The notes under the pieces are model-generated. The model was not told where the DNA came from. It did no database searches and worked only from the letters and a program-made list of their open reading frames with translations. 21,404 nucleotides of DNA from Plantago elongata (lineage: Eukaryota > Streptophyta > Magnoliopsida > Lamiales > Plantaginaceae), in NCBI GenBank assembly GCA_036897095.1, contig JAYMSP010003043.1:1-21404 (forward strand), read 5' to 3'. The translations under genes and the position numbers were made by a program. Positions within the stretch are counted from its first letter, which is position 1; each line of letters opens with the position of its first letter. This document shows positions 1-9,130 of the stretch, in pieces.

Positions 1-15
1 TAGTAGGAGGGAGTA
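1..15. repeat. Possible truncated MITE terminus at window edge
   Basis: The first bases end in GGAGGGAGTA. This matches the terminal inverted repeat plus TA target of Stowaway-like MITEs and resembles the right end of the MITE at 1763-2049. The rest of the element would lie upstream of the window, so this rests on about ten bases only. Confidence 0.3.
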
Positions 16-1077
16 CAAAGAAACTCTAGCATAATGGGATCTGTTCAGATCATTACAGAAAATAGGAACACCCATAAAATGAACGCCGAAAGTTAAATAA
101 ATACAGACATATACACAACCAAGTTAGCTATCAAAGATCACTTGTGTGAAAGGCAAGACATGACACATTGATCTCTTTCTTTTTTGTTAGGCACTCTACT
201 TTGCTAAGAAGCAGAGGTACACAAGTTGCACCACATGACATTGAAAATAAAATTATTTACAATGAGACGGAGTTAAAAAAAATAAAAAATTTGCAGGCTG
301 GTAATTTGGGAAATAGAGGCACATTGAATTCCAAATTCACACAACTCTAAAGTCTGAATGAACGAGCTAAGCATTCTATCAAACACTTGATAGACAACCA
401 AATCTCATACAACATATTCAAACGAAAATCAAAAAACAACGAAACAGGTAGAAAATCAATACATCATAAGTAAAAAAAAAGGAAAGTAGAATACGAAAGT
501 CACAAAAACTCATCACTGAAAATTAAAAACTAATAAACCAAGAGTTGCAATTAACTCATAAATCAAAAATCATGAATAAAACATTTAATCGAACACTCCG
601 GATGCCAGAATTGAGCGAATCGACCAGAATTCAGGTGTGCTACAAGTATGGCGCGAATCCGTTGTGATTTTGGAGCTGCTGGAACTCTGGCCAACTGGTT
701 GTAGTATATTCTGTAGATGAGATTTTATGTGACGAAATAACCACCAAATATATTTTGATAGAGCAGATAACACATCTTTTCACGATTTACAAAGCGTCGT
801 AGCGATTTGGAACATATGGAGTGGAAGAGATACGATGGTTGCCTGCGCCGATTGATGAGCGGCAAACATGGAAAGAAAGAAAAAAAATGAGTTTGTAAGG
901 TTGTTTTACACTTTCTTAAGTTGTTTTACACTTTTTAAAGTTGTTTAACTAACTGAGACTTATTATATTGTTTAATTCGTTAACGTAGATAAATGGATCG
1001 GTCGTATGAATTGAAATGTTTGAAAATCATTTTAACACCAGCCCAGGTCAAGAATCCCAATCGAACCCGAAACAAAA
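16..1077. other. Unassigned upstream intergenic DNA
   Basis: No convincing gene is visible. Two short minus-strand frames lie next to each other: 780-869 (29 codons, starting MFAAHQ) and 585-773 (62 codons, starting MLSALSKY). Neither resembles a protein family I know. The 600-870 stretch is less AT-rich than its surroundings, so it could be the first exon of a divergently transcribed gene, but I cannot support that. A short tandem repeat lies at 901-946. The MTB promoter is expected at the right end of this stretch. Confidence 0.4.
901..946. repeat. 20-bp tandem repeat, about 2.3 copies
   Basis: TTGTTTTACACTTT occurs at 901 and again at 921, and TTGTTT follows at 941, giving a period of 20. 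It lies in the presumed distal promoter of the MTB gene. No function is evident. Confidence 0.7.
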
Positions 1078-1189
1078 TTGGGCTTCATCTTTAGTCCCAA
1101 CTCCCAACTCCCAAATCTAACAGCCGAAAATTGGTTCCATTGCCAAACGAGTCGCTGGTTCACCCGTCGCTCGACCAAGCAAGACGAAT

Positions 1190-1317
1190 TCATCTCAATT
1201 AACCAAACCCTTTCTTCTTCGCGTTATTGTTGCAAATTGCACGCTTGTATGCTGTTCAATTTCTCTCCAATTTGCTGCTCTGATTCGGGAAATCCATCTA
1301 ATTTCTTCAACTTTTAG
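1190..1317 (+). other. MTB: Probable non-coding first exon of MTB (5'UTR)
   Basis: A pyrimidine-rich stretch (CCCTTTCTTCTTCGCG and onward) ends at 1317 with TTTTAG followed by GTAACC, a good splice donor. It would join to an acceptor TTACGTGCAG ending at 2107, just upstream of the coding start. Plant genes of this type often have a 5'UTR intron. The transcription start is not determined, and the left border given is a guess. Other donor-like sites (AG/GTAACT at about 1520) mean additional UTR exons are possible. Confidence 0.4.
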
Positions 1318-1762
1318 GTAACCATACAATTTAGCTTCTGTAATTTGATGTATTGTTATGAATTTGTGTTTAGAAACCATTTTTTGGTGCTGAATTGCTG
1401 ATATCGACCAACTAGCTGTTACTGTTTTCACATAATTTTTGTGTTTAGGAATAAGTTAACTAGCTCTTGATTTGCTGTGCTGATATTTATTCTCTATGCT
1501 GCAACACTGGTAGGTTTCAAGGTAACTAATTTGCTCAAATTCGATCGAATAAGTAAGAAAGACAGTCTGATTGATAGTTTTATGCCATGATGCTAAGTAA
1601 AAACGACAGACTGATGGATGCTCACATGCCATTTTGTATGTGGAATGCTACTTTGTATCTTACTATATCGATTCGATACAAGTGTTTTCTTTCCGGTGCA
1701 GTATTTAGATGTGTGATACTTTTGGGCTTTAGTTACGTACATTGTGTGTTCTATATCTAATA

Positions 1763-2049
1763 CTCCTCTGTCCGGGTTTATCTTCTTGCGGGGTCGGGCA
1801 CAAGTTTGTTTTAAGATAAAAGTGAATAAAGTAGGAGAGATCTTTGATAAAGTAGTAAAAGTAGTGAATTAAGTAGGAGAGATAGTGTAAAAATAGTGAA
1901 TAAAGTAGGAGATATAGTTTAAAAGAAGGGAGAAATAGTGTATAAAGTATGAGAGATAAGTGTGTAAAATAAGAAGGCGATTTTTCATGTAAGGGATGGG
2001 AAATGAATTTGGGACTTACTACGGGAAGATGAAGTTGGGATGGAGGGAG
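1763..2049. mobile_element. Stowaway-like MITE (Tc1/mariner type), non-autonomous
   Basis: The left end reads TA-CTCCTCTGTCC and the right end reads GGGATGGAGGGAG-TA. The two ends are inverted complements of the CTCCCTCCGTCCC type and are flanked by the TA dinucleotide expected of a Tc1/mariner target. The element is 287 bp, has no coding capacity, and its interior is a set of purine-rich imperfect repeats. The open frames across it on the minus strand are chance products of these repeats. Its position places it inside the presumed 5'UTR intron of MTB. Confidence 0.7.
1823..1957. repeat. Four imperfect direct repeats inside the MITE
   Basis: The 19-base core TGAATAAAGTAGGAGAGAT recurs with few changes at 1823, 1865, 1897 and 1939 (spacings 42, 32, 42). 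The repeats make up the internal body of the Stowaway-like element. Confidence 0.65.
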
Positions 2050-2123
2050 TAAACCAATGACAAGTTTTAACTGCATGATTTGCTCTCAAATTATTTCTTA
2101 CGTGCAGAACTGCAGGTGCTGTT

Positions 2124-2159
2124 ATGAATAACAATATTAAGTGTACCTTGTTGTGCTAA
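2124..2159 (+). other. Upstream ORF in the MTB leader (11 codons)
   Basis: If the last leader exon begins at 2108, the first AUG of the mature leader is at 2124. It opens an 11-residue frame (MNNNIKCTLLC) ending with TAA at 2157-2159, 26 nt before the main start. The context (G at -3, A at +4) is adequate, not strong. Such a uORF would be expected to lower translation of the main frame. Whether it lies in the mRNA depends on the inferred acceptor at 2107. Confidence 0.45.
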
Positions 2160-2185
2160 AGTTGAAGAGGTCAAACGTTTTAGTT

Positions 2186-4360
2186 ATGGGTTCTCCTGAC
2201 CGTGTTAGGAGTCGTGTGCAACGGGACTTTGAGGAGGATGTTGAAGTGAACATTGACATAGTACGAGATGATGATGAGGATGGTTATGACAAAAGCAAGC
2301 CTAGGTCTAACAAGTCGAGGAAATTTGGGAATACTGAAGAATCTGATGGCCTGGATGGAAGTGGGAGAAAGAGAAGTGAGTTTGATAGACATGAAAGTCG
2401 AAAAAGGGTAAGTGATTCAAGCAAGGCTGCTGTTGATCAGGATGACTACGAAGCCCGGAAAGAGTCACGTAAGCAGGTGAAGAGGAAACCAGAAGAGAAC
2501 ATGCTGGACAAACTGAGTACTTGGTATCAAGATGGAGAAGAACAAAATAAGCTTGATGGTGCCGAGAGATCTGGGAGCAGAGGATATAGTCGAGCTGAAG
2601 ACAGTGAGAAAAAGAAATCTACTTCCAAGTATTCAGAACACAATGCTGATGTGGAAAAGAAATCAGATAGGGAGTCGAAATATACAGAAAGAAGGGATAG
2701 TGGTAGAGAAAGGAGGCATGGGTCCGTAGAGCATGGAAGAAGTTCTAGGAAGAAATGGGACGAATCCGCTAACACTGATAAAGCTGATGAACATGCAGAA
2801 AAATCTGATACACGGACCATAAATCTTTCGGATCTGAAACGAGAAGATGTGTCCTCTGAGGATAGATCAAAGGGAAGGGATGATAGTTGGGGTGACAGGA
2901 GCAGGGACCGGGATAACTCAAAAGATAGTTGGAAATCGAGGCAAGACAAGGATGCAAGAGATGGTGATTCAACTTATGACAGTGGCAGGGACTGGGACTC
3001 ACGGAGGCGCCGTGACTGGCCTGAAGGTGACAGCAGGTATCATGGGCGCTCTGTCGGAAGAAAGGATGGAAACAGGACTGAAGCTGTGAAAACTTCATCA
3101 AAGTATGGGATATCTAATGATAATTACGATGTGATTGAAATCAATACAAAATCTTTTGATTATGTAAAAGAGGATTCTAGATCGGCTGTTGTGAAGAACA
3201 CTGAGTCTGTGCAACAACCCGACTCAAAACTGGCTCCTGAAGCTGATGATGTTGTTTATTCAAGGGATCCAAGGTCTAGAAGCAGACCCGGATCTATACA
3301 ATCTTCTGAAGATGCAAATGACAGATCCATGGACGGCGGTCCTTCAAAGCAGGATCAGCATTCATGGAGGGATGATAATGATTTTCAGACAGAGAAGTCG
3401 AAAGGTCTGAAAGGTGTTGATGGAAATCGTGAAGTTGGTGGTCAAAGTTCTACCAGTGGATCACTACCTCCGTATGGGAATCAGGAGTCTGGTTCCTACA
3501 GTAGAAATGCTTCTCAAGGTGTTAGGGGAAATAGAATGGGGAGAGGAGGAAGGGGTAGAGCTACAGGAAGAGATGGTCAACAATCTGCCGTCCCAATGCC
3601 CATATCTGGATCACCTTTTGGCCCTCTTGGAATGCCACCTCCAGGACCAATGCAGTCGTTGGGCCCCAACATGTCTCCCGCTCCAGGTCCTCCGATCTCT
3701 CCTGGAGTCATATTTCCGCCATTCCAGCACCCCATTGTGTGGCCGGGAGGTAGAGGCATGGAAATGAATATGCTTGCTGTTCCACAAGGTCTTCCACCTG
3801 TTCCCCCTGGGCCACTAGGACCCAGGTTTCCACCCAACATGGGAAATCAACCAAATGGTTCACTTTTCAGTCCATCGGGGCCTGGAAGAGGAATGCCTCC
3901 GAGTATTTCTGGACCAAACTATAACGCTATTGTTCCAGCGATTCGTGGGCAGTCGCAAGATAAAATGTCTGGCGGATGGGTACCACCTAGAACTAATATA
4001 CCTCCTGGCAAAGCTCCGTCCAGAGGAGAGCAGAATGATTATTCTCAAAATTTTGTTGATACTGGTTTGAGACCGCAGAATTATATTAGAGAGCTAGAAC
4101 TCACTAGTGTTGTGGAGGATTATCCAAAGCTTAGGGAACTTATACAGAGAAAGGATGAAATTGTTGCGAAATCTGCTTCCTCACCGATGTATTATAAATG
4201 CGACTTACGTGAGCAGGTCCTTTCTCCTGAGTTCTTTGGGACCAAGTTTGATGTCATTCTTGTAGATCCACCTTGGGAGGAATATGTTCATCGAGCTCCA
4301 GGTGTTACGGACCATATGGAGCATTGGAGCTTTGAAGAAATAATGAATTTGAAGATTGAG
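2186..4360 (+). CDS. MTB: MTB coding exon 1 (residues 1-725)
   Basis: This exon carries the whole disordered N-terminal half and the beginning of the MT-A70 domain. It ends after NLKIE at the donor GAG/GTAGTT; reading on into the intron gives only four more codons before a stop. The conserved block [18 protein letters not shown] leads into the fold, and [12 protein letters not shown] is encoded at about 4259-4294. It ends in phase 0, matching the start of the next exon. Confidence 0.9.
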
Positions 4361-7300
4361 GTAGTTTATGTTTAGCTTTGGCTTATATGATATGATAATT
4401 GTTTGCTTGGGAGTTTCTTCTGGGAAACAGATTGACTGCTGCACATGTATTGCCGATGTGATGATTTGCTAATTGTATAATTTTTGCAGCTTTTTTTAAT
4501 CTAGCATTTGAATTTATTTGATTTCCCTTCTACTTATGCATCTTTTTATTTATTTATTTTTTGTTTCGTCTTTGGTCTTTAGTCAATTGCAGACACTCCA
4601 TCTTTTATCTTCCTTTGGGTTGGCGATGGTGTTGGGCTAGAGCAAGGACGACAATGCCTGAAGAAGGTAAATGACTGGTGTTGGGGGAATTTCAGTTGAA
4701 CATCTCCTTTTACTTTGGGGCTAAAGTTTAAAACTCTTGTCATATTAAGAATGCCTTCATTTATGGGTTATGTAGTGGGGATTTCGAAGATGTGAAGATA
4801 TATGCTGGGTGAAGACGAATAAAACCAATGCAACCCCTGGATTGCGCCATGATTCTCTTACGCTTTACCAGCGCACAAAGGTACTTGCTCTGTACACAAT
4901 AAAATTTTATGTTAGGGTTTCTGCTGGAAGTAGATAGTCTGAGTCTGCTGTTTTACTTTTGTGGTGCATTGTGTTCATATGTTGAAAAAGTTCAGTTGAA
5001 TAATAGTGTGAACTCAAAATATGGTTCAAACTTGGTATCCCAGGACATGTCTAAATGATTGCATAATGGAAACCTGATAATATTAATTTGATTCAAAATT
5101 ACTCCGGAAGGCCGAAGAACTTGCATTTGTGCTGTTTTTTTTAGTTCAAATATCTTTTGAGTTTCAATGGAACCTCCTTGTGTATGCATCATTTTTTTTA
5201 TCAGCAATGGTTTTGCTTTGAGTGGTTGCAACAGTTGTAGTTTTACTTACTACTATTATATGAAATAATGCTCACTGGTATTGATGAAAGTTATGATTTT
5301 TCAAACTCCTGCTGAAGGCCAAATTCTTGTAAAAGTCAAGATTTTCCTAATACATAAGAAAATCATATCCCTTCCCCAGTCCAAGTGTATGGCAAACTCA
5401 CCTTATTCATACTCGTATAATGTAATTTTCCTATTCTTTAGAAAAATCAAGTTTTCACAAGACTTGCTCTATTTGTACTGTTTGCTGAATAGCTGTTTTA
5501 TTATTGATGAAGGAACATTGCTTGATGGGTATAAAAGGTACTGTACGTCGCAGTACAGATGGGCATATAATTCATGCCAATATTGATACTGATGTAATAA
5601 TTGCTGAGGAGCCTCCTTATGGTATGTATGACCTTGAACCACAACTGTTTAATATTCTCTGGTTTCCTTTTATTCTATTGTTGAAGTTACTCTTTCTTCC
5701 ACTTATCCACTTCTGCTGTATCTAAATTTTTACAAAGATCACAGGCAACTTCCTAGCAAATCCAAAATAAGTTCTGTCATATCATAATGTAAAAAGGATC
5801 TGTCGATTCTCCATTGTTTTTCCTCGTATAAAATTAGCTAAAGAACATGATGTTGCTATTAAATATGCCACCCCCAATATCACTGTCCATAACAGAATCT
5901 CAGAGTAGGCGATAGACTGCTCGGCACTATTTTACTTGAAAGCGTATCAGTACTACTATGTCTTTGCCTAAATTTTCACACACATGCATGATCAAAGTCA
6001 TTCACCCATGTAACCAAGTAATCATGTTATAATTGCTGAGGAACCCCCTTAGTAGTTAGTATGTATGGCCTTCAAACATAATTGTTTATATTACCTGATT
6101 CCCTGTCGTCTTTCCTCATCATATAGAACTAGCTTAAGAGCATGATCTTACTAATTTGTCACCCCATATCATTGTCCACTATATAAATCTCGCAGTAGGC
6201 GATGGACTGCTCAGCACTATTTCTCTGAAATTATTTATGTTATATAGCATACATTGTAACATGAACATATAAGTACCTTAAAAAAAGCTAATAAAACACC
6301 CAATTAGTAATATAAAGTCATAGATCAATCCATGAATTAAGTGAATGAAATAAAACCAAATCATAAAATAAGTTAAGTCTTGAATCAAGCAAACAAAACG
6401 TCATTAATCACTTCTAGGTGGGAAAGGTTCTTGTGCCATGTCTAGGAGGAGTATTAAGGTTATAAGACGACGAATAAGTATTATAGGTAAGAAAACAAAA
6501 AATCAAATACCCCAATTCAATTAAACAACCCTAAAAGTTAGCAATTGAAATTCAAAACACTGCAAACTTGAACCTAATCGACAATCCAGCGGCCTGGACG
6601 GAATAACGGCTGTTAATCTGGCTGGAAACGTGACTTGAGAGTGGCAGTAAACAGAAAAGAAAGATGGAAACATATGGTTTTTGGACTGAATTTGTAACGG
6701 TTAGGGTTAAATTGGTGGGTAAAATGGCCAATTTAATCCCCTCATATCTTAAGATAGCAGGATCCAGGATTTCTTGATCCCAGTTGCGCATGGGATTGCT
6801 TGGGTGCTATGCTTCCCGGAACAAGGCACTCTGTAGCGTCCGTGTGCCAAAGCGTACTGGGATGCCACCCACCGGGATTGACAACACTGTAAAAATACAC
6901 ATAAATTTACGCCCTGAAAGTGTTGCATAGCTGTCCAGTGCTTGTGTTTTGTTTTTCTAGAAAGAATATTCTAGTCGCTTTATTTTTTGAGCACTAAACG
7001 TGATCTTGAGGTATATGAACCAAGTTTTTAAACTAAATTATCTTGCATGAAAATGGAAATCTATTATTTGTAGAAGGCTTCTTGGGACACTATGTTTCGA
7101 ATTCTTTGTTGTACATTAAAAAGAAAAGCTTATTTTCTGATCTTGCTGAGCAGATATAGAGCATTCTAAGTTGCTTTCCACTAGTAGCCTGAACTTTTCT
7201 TCACATGAAAATGTAGGTTCAACGGCAAAGCCTGAGGATATGTACCGAATAATTGAGCATTTTGCGCTTGGGCGAAGAAGGCTTGAGCTCTTTGGTGAAG

Positions 7301-8966
7301 ATCATAATATCCGTTCTGGCTGGTTGACTGTTGGTAATGGATTGACCTCTTCAAATTTTAATTCAGAGGTATATTTATAATTTTGTCATATATCTGCTGC
7401 CTTGTTATCCTGGTGGATATATACATAAAACAGCCGCTTTTGCTTTTTTTCCATTTTCAAATTTTCTTCAAGAAGTCCTACCATAATCCTAACACATGCA
7501 TTACTGCATGTGTTCACATCTAAACAGGCTTTTACCTGTATTTGTTTGAACTTAGTATGCATGTTTTTACTCTACAAAATGGATGTTGAGTCGCTTTAAT
7601 TTTCTGTTTTCAGCAAGTCCAGTTAGACACCTTTGTTTAATCATTCATGTTTTTGTGTTACTCTTCCCGAATTATTAAGAGCAACTGGACGCGTGACTCG
7701 AGTATATTTCCCTTTTTATTTCCTTCTCACTTGGAATTGTCTGCTCTGATTTGCAGAAAAAGAAAGTTATTTTGGAGATTCTTGCATACCAGTATTCTAG
7801 TCCTGAGACACACAGACACAAATATCGTATTAAAAGTATTTACATATTTGTTTGTTTGACCATGTTTGTTCTGAATGCTACATGTAATTATTGTAGATAT
7901 AATTTGCTTTCAAAGTTCCTTCAGAATGAATTTCTTCGGAGGCTGATTAATTGTCCCAATCAATTAATTGTGGATGTCATGCATATGTGGTTACTGGTTA
8001 GAATATGTCTAGGTGCTAAATTCACATTACAAATATCTAGTTCTTGTATTATAAACTCACCATATATGATTTCTTCATTTGTTTGTCAGTGACTCAGCTC
8101 ACAACTTTGGTTACTTACTAGTGTAAAAGTAGATTAATTTTTACGGAGCTGGAATGTACTTGCTTTATATTCTATCAGTCTACGTGTTCAAAACGTATGT
8201 TTTCTCAGGCCTTGGCAAAATGTATTTGCTTTAGATTGGAGTGTGAATGAATTATTTGGTTAAGTTTTTTACTCATCAATTTTTGTTGTTGAGAATTTGG
8301 AGCAAGTGAGATATTGATGTGTGTTCTATTATCTGGATTGGGATAATTGCATGTCCTTGTGTAGGTGTGTTGTATGTGTTTTGTTTGAATCCCATGTTTA
8401 CGAAAATACTGCATAACCCTAAATTCCACAACTAGGAAGTAGCATAACTCATGTTGAACCACTTACACGCATGGATCTCGAGTATCTGACTATAGTATCT
8501 AACTTATACATGGAAAAAATTTCAGCAATATGTTAGGAATTTCGCTGATAAAGATGGAAAAGTTTGGCTTGGAGGAGGAGGTAGAAACCCTCCACCTGAG
8601 GCTCCACACCTTGCCCTTACAACCCCTGAGATAGAGTCGCTTCGGCCCAAGTCACCAATGAAGAACCAACAGCAGCTCGCACAACAGCCTTCAGCAGCTA
8701 TCTCCTTGACAACGCCGACTTCTGGAAACAAAAGACCAACAGCGAATTCACCGCAGCATCACATGGGATCCATGAATCAAGAGGGTTCGAGCTCTAGCAT
8801 GCCATCTCCTGCTCCTTGGGCTTCTTCACCTATGGTACGAGACGGCAGTCATATGCCCGGTGATGAAAGGTTTGATATGTATGCTGCTGCGTATAGCACA
8901 CCATTCGGCCCAGGTGGTGGGGATTTTTTTGATTATGAATCTCACAGAGGGATGAATATGATGTAA
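2186..8966 (+). CDS. MTB: MTB: METTL14-type subunit of the mRNA m6A methyltransferase (6 coding exons)
   Basis: MTB pairs with the catalytic MTA subunit in the nuclear complex that makes N6-methyladenosine in mRNA. Exons 2186-4360, 4583-4666, 4776-4880, 5513-5621, 7217-7368 and 8526-8966 all have GT-AG borders and join in frame to 1021 residues; Arabidopsis MTB is about 960. The start at 2186 gives MGSPDR, the opening I know from other plant MTBs, with G at -3 and G at +4; the frame upstream is blocked by a stop at 2138-2140. Order: charged Arg/Asp/Ser/Lys-rich region (about 1-330) including [10 protein letters not shown] near 110; RGG-like GRGGRGR (about 452); Pro/Gly/Met-rich linker (470-620); MT-A70 methyltransferase fold (about 625-885) with DPPW at 694-697; Gln/Ser/Pro-rich tail. 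Exons 2-5 closely match METTL14 in motifs such as [10 protein letters not shown] and GRRRLELFG. The methyltransferase assignment is very secure; exact splice sites are inferred from frame and homology. Confidence 0.93.
4361..4582 (+). other. MTB: MTB intron (222 nt)
   Basis: Donor GTAGTT, acceptor GGTCTTTAG. It is T-rich near the 3' end, as usual in plants. The alternative AG a few bases downstream (TTGCAG) would remove SIA and break the conserved sequence, so the first AG is used. Confidence 0.85.
4583..4666 (+). CDS. MTB: MTB coding exon 2 (residues 726-753)
   Basis: The 84-nt phase-0 exon encodes [16 protein letters not shown] and then [12 protein letters not shown], a conserved part of the MT-A70 fold. 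The donor is AAG/GTAAAT. The 109-nt intron that follows is the shortest in the gene. Confidence 0.92.
4776..4880 (+). CDS. MTB: MTB coding exon 3 (residues 754-788)
   Basis: The 105-nt exon begins with [16 protein letters not shown] and ends YQRTK. It follows a TTATGTAG acceptor and precedes AAG/GTACTT. The WVKTNK and QRTK motifs match METTL14 relatives at the same junction. Confidence 0.92.
4881..5512 (+). other. MTB: MTB intron (632 nt)
   Basis: Ordinary AT-rich intron between QRTK and EHCLMG. An open frame running in from 5281 into exon 4 is chance read-through in another frame. No transposon ends are visible. Confidence 0.8.
5513..5621 (+). CDS. MTB: MTB coding exon 4 (residues 789-824 plus one base)
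   Basis: The exon encodes [28 protein letters not shown] and IIAEEPPY plus the first base of a split Gly codon. The acceptor is TTGATGAAG and the donor is G/GTATGT. The last 31 bases and the following intron were later duplicated; see 6021-6230. Confidence 0.92.
5591..5941 (+). repeat. Source copy of the exon 4/intron 4 duplication
   Basis: This runs from GAT in exon 4 through about 320 nt of intron 4 to CTCGGCACTATTTTACTTGAAA. Its two ends and several internal blocks recur at 6021-6230. The middle block (about 5680-5790) has no counterpart in the second copy. Confidence 0.75.
6021..6230 (+). pseudogene. Decayed duplicate of MTB exon 4 end plus intron start
   Basis: The piece 6023-6050 reads [13 protein letters not shown], paralleling [10 protein letters not shown] of exon 4. 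The following GTATGTATGgCCTTcAA repeats the exon 4 donor and intron start. Further on, CTAGCTTAAGAGCATGAT, CATTGTCCACTAT and CAGTAGGCGATGGACTGCTC match the source copy at 5830-5925 with scattered substitutions. A block of roughly 110 nt present in the source is missing here. The premature TAG means inclusion as an exon would truncate the protein. Confidence 0.75.
6570..6930. other. GC-richer island of unknown origin in MTB intron 4
   Basis: This block differs in composition from the AT-rich intron. It contains a 46-codon plus-strand frame (6790-6930, [15 protein letters not shown]...) and a 79-codon minus-strand frame (6552-6791, [14 protein letters not shown]...). I recognise neither. It could be a captured gene fragment or part of an old insertion; no terminal repeats or target duplications were found. 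Confidence 0.3.
7217..7368 (+). CDS. MTB: MTB coding exon 5 (residues 825-875)
   Basis: Two bases complete the split Gly codon, then [36 protein letters not shown] and [14 protein letters not shown] follow. This is the last conserved block of the MT-A70 fold, very close to METTL14 (IIEHF, GRRRL, GWLTVG). The donor is GAG/GTATAT. Confidence 0.93.
7369..8525 (+). other. MTB: MTB intron 5 (1157 nt)
   Basis: AT-rich, with GTATAT donor and AAATTTCAG acceptor. Two overlapping open frames (7647-7859 and 7751-8092) have no family resemblance and are taken as chance. No repeat structure was noticed. Confidence 0.85.
8526..8966 (+). CDS. MTB: MTB coding exon 6 (residues 876-1021, stop)
   Basis: It begins [20 protein letters not shown], continues with [17 protein letters not shown], and ends in a variable Ser/Pro/Gly-rich tail with FDMYAAAY and a C-terminal RGMNMM before TAA. 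The front half is conserved in plant MTBs; the tail is expected to be disordered. Confidence 0.92.
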   Translation, partial: QYVRNFADKDGKVWLGGGGRNPPPEAPHLALTTPEIESLRPKSPMKNQQQLAQQPSAAISLTTPTSGNKRPTANSPQHHMGSMNQEGSSSSMPSPAPWASSPMVRDGSHMPGDERFDMYAAAYSTPFGPGGGDFFDYESHRGMNMM

Positions 8967-9130
8967 CATTAAAGCGGAATTTTGTTTTGTTTCTTTGTTA
9001 TTCATTTTATGATTCGTATTGCCCTGTAACATTTCTTCCGAGCAATTTATATTCACGGGTGTAATAATTCTTACTGTGTTCGATTTATTTTTTATAATCG
9101 AATTTTGTAGGTAATAATGCTTCCACTTTC
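8967..9130 (+). other. MTB: MTB 3'UTR with candidate poly(A) signals
   Basis: T-rich sequence follows the stop codon. AATAAT occurs at about 9063 and again near 9113, preceded by TTTGTTTTGTTTC and TTTATTTTTTATAAT stretches that resemble plant near-upstream and far-upstream elements. The exact cleavage site cannot be fixed. Confidence 0.4.

Larger units (their letters stand above)
1318..2107 (+). other. MTB: Probable 5'UTR intron of MTB
   Basis: Bounded by a GTAACC donor at 1318 and a T-rich tract ending in TGCAG at 2107. It contains an entire Stowaway-like MITE (1763-2049) ending about 58 bp from the acceptor. Introns in plant 5'UTRs can raise expression, so a transposon here could matter for transcript level or splicing. 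The donor choice is inferred from sequence only. Confidence 0.4.
5622..7216 (+). other. MTB: MTB intron 4 (1595 nt), expanded by duplication
   Basis: This is the longest coding-region intron. It starts GTATGTATG and ends GAAAATGTAG. It holds a decayed copy of exon 4's end (6021-6230), an AT-rich stretch (6240-6540) and a GC-richer island at about 6570-6900 that looks inserted. Nothing else in it is recognisable. Confidence 0.8.

Noticed and set aside
901..946. CRISPR-like or other spaced repeat array
   Set aside because: Simple short tandem repeat with no unique spacers, in a plant genome.
1729..2076. 115-codon minus-strand frame
   Set aside because: It lies across the Stowaway-like MITE and reflects its purine-rich repeats. 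The product is low complexity.
2141..2185. Fifteen-codon N-terminal extension of the MTB frame from a GTG codon
   Set aside because: The frame opens with GTG, not ATG, after an in-frame stop at 2138-2140. The first in-frame ATG at 2186 has a good context and gives the MGSP start expected for plant MTBs.
2527..2949. 140-codon minus-strand frame and other long frames opposite MTB exon 1
   Set aside because: Shadows of the real coding strand. Ser/Leu-rich composition comes from the Arg/Asp/Ser-rich sense protein.
4361..4375. Read-through of MTB exon 1 into VVYV and a stop as a truncated protein
   Set aside because: GAG/GTAGTT is a normal splice donor and the next exon continues the conserved fold in phase. 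The short tail is intron sequence.
7751..8092. 113-codon plus-strand frame in MTB intron 5
   Set aside because: No family motifs, and it sits between two exons that splice perfectly in frame.
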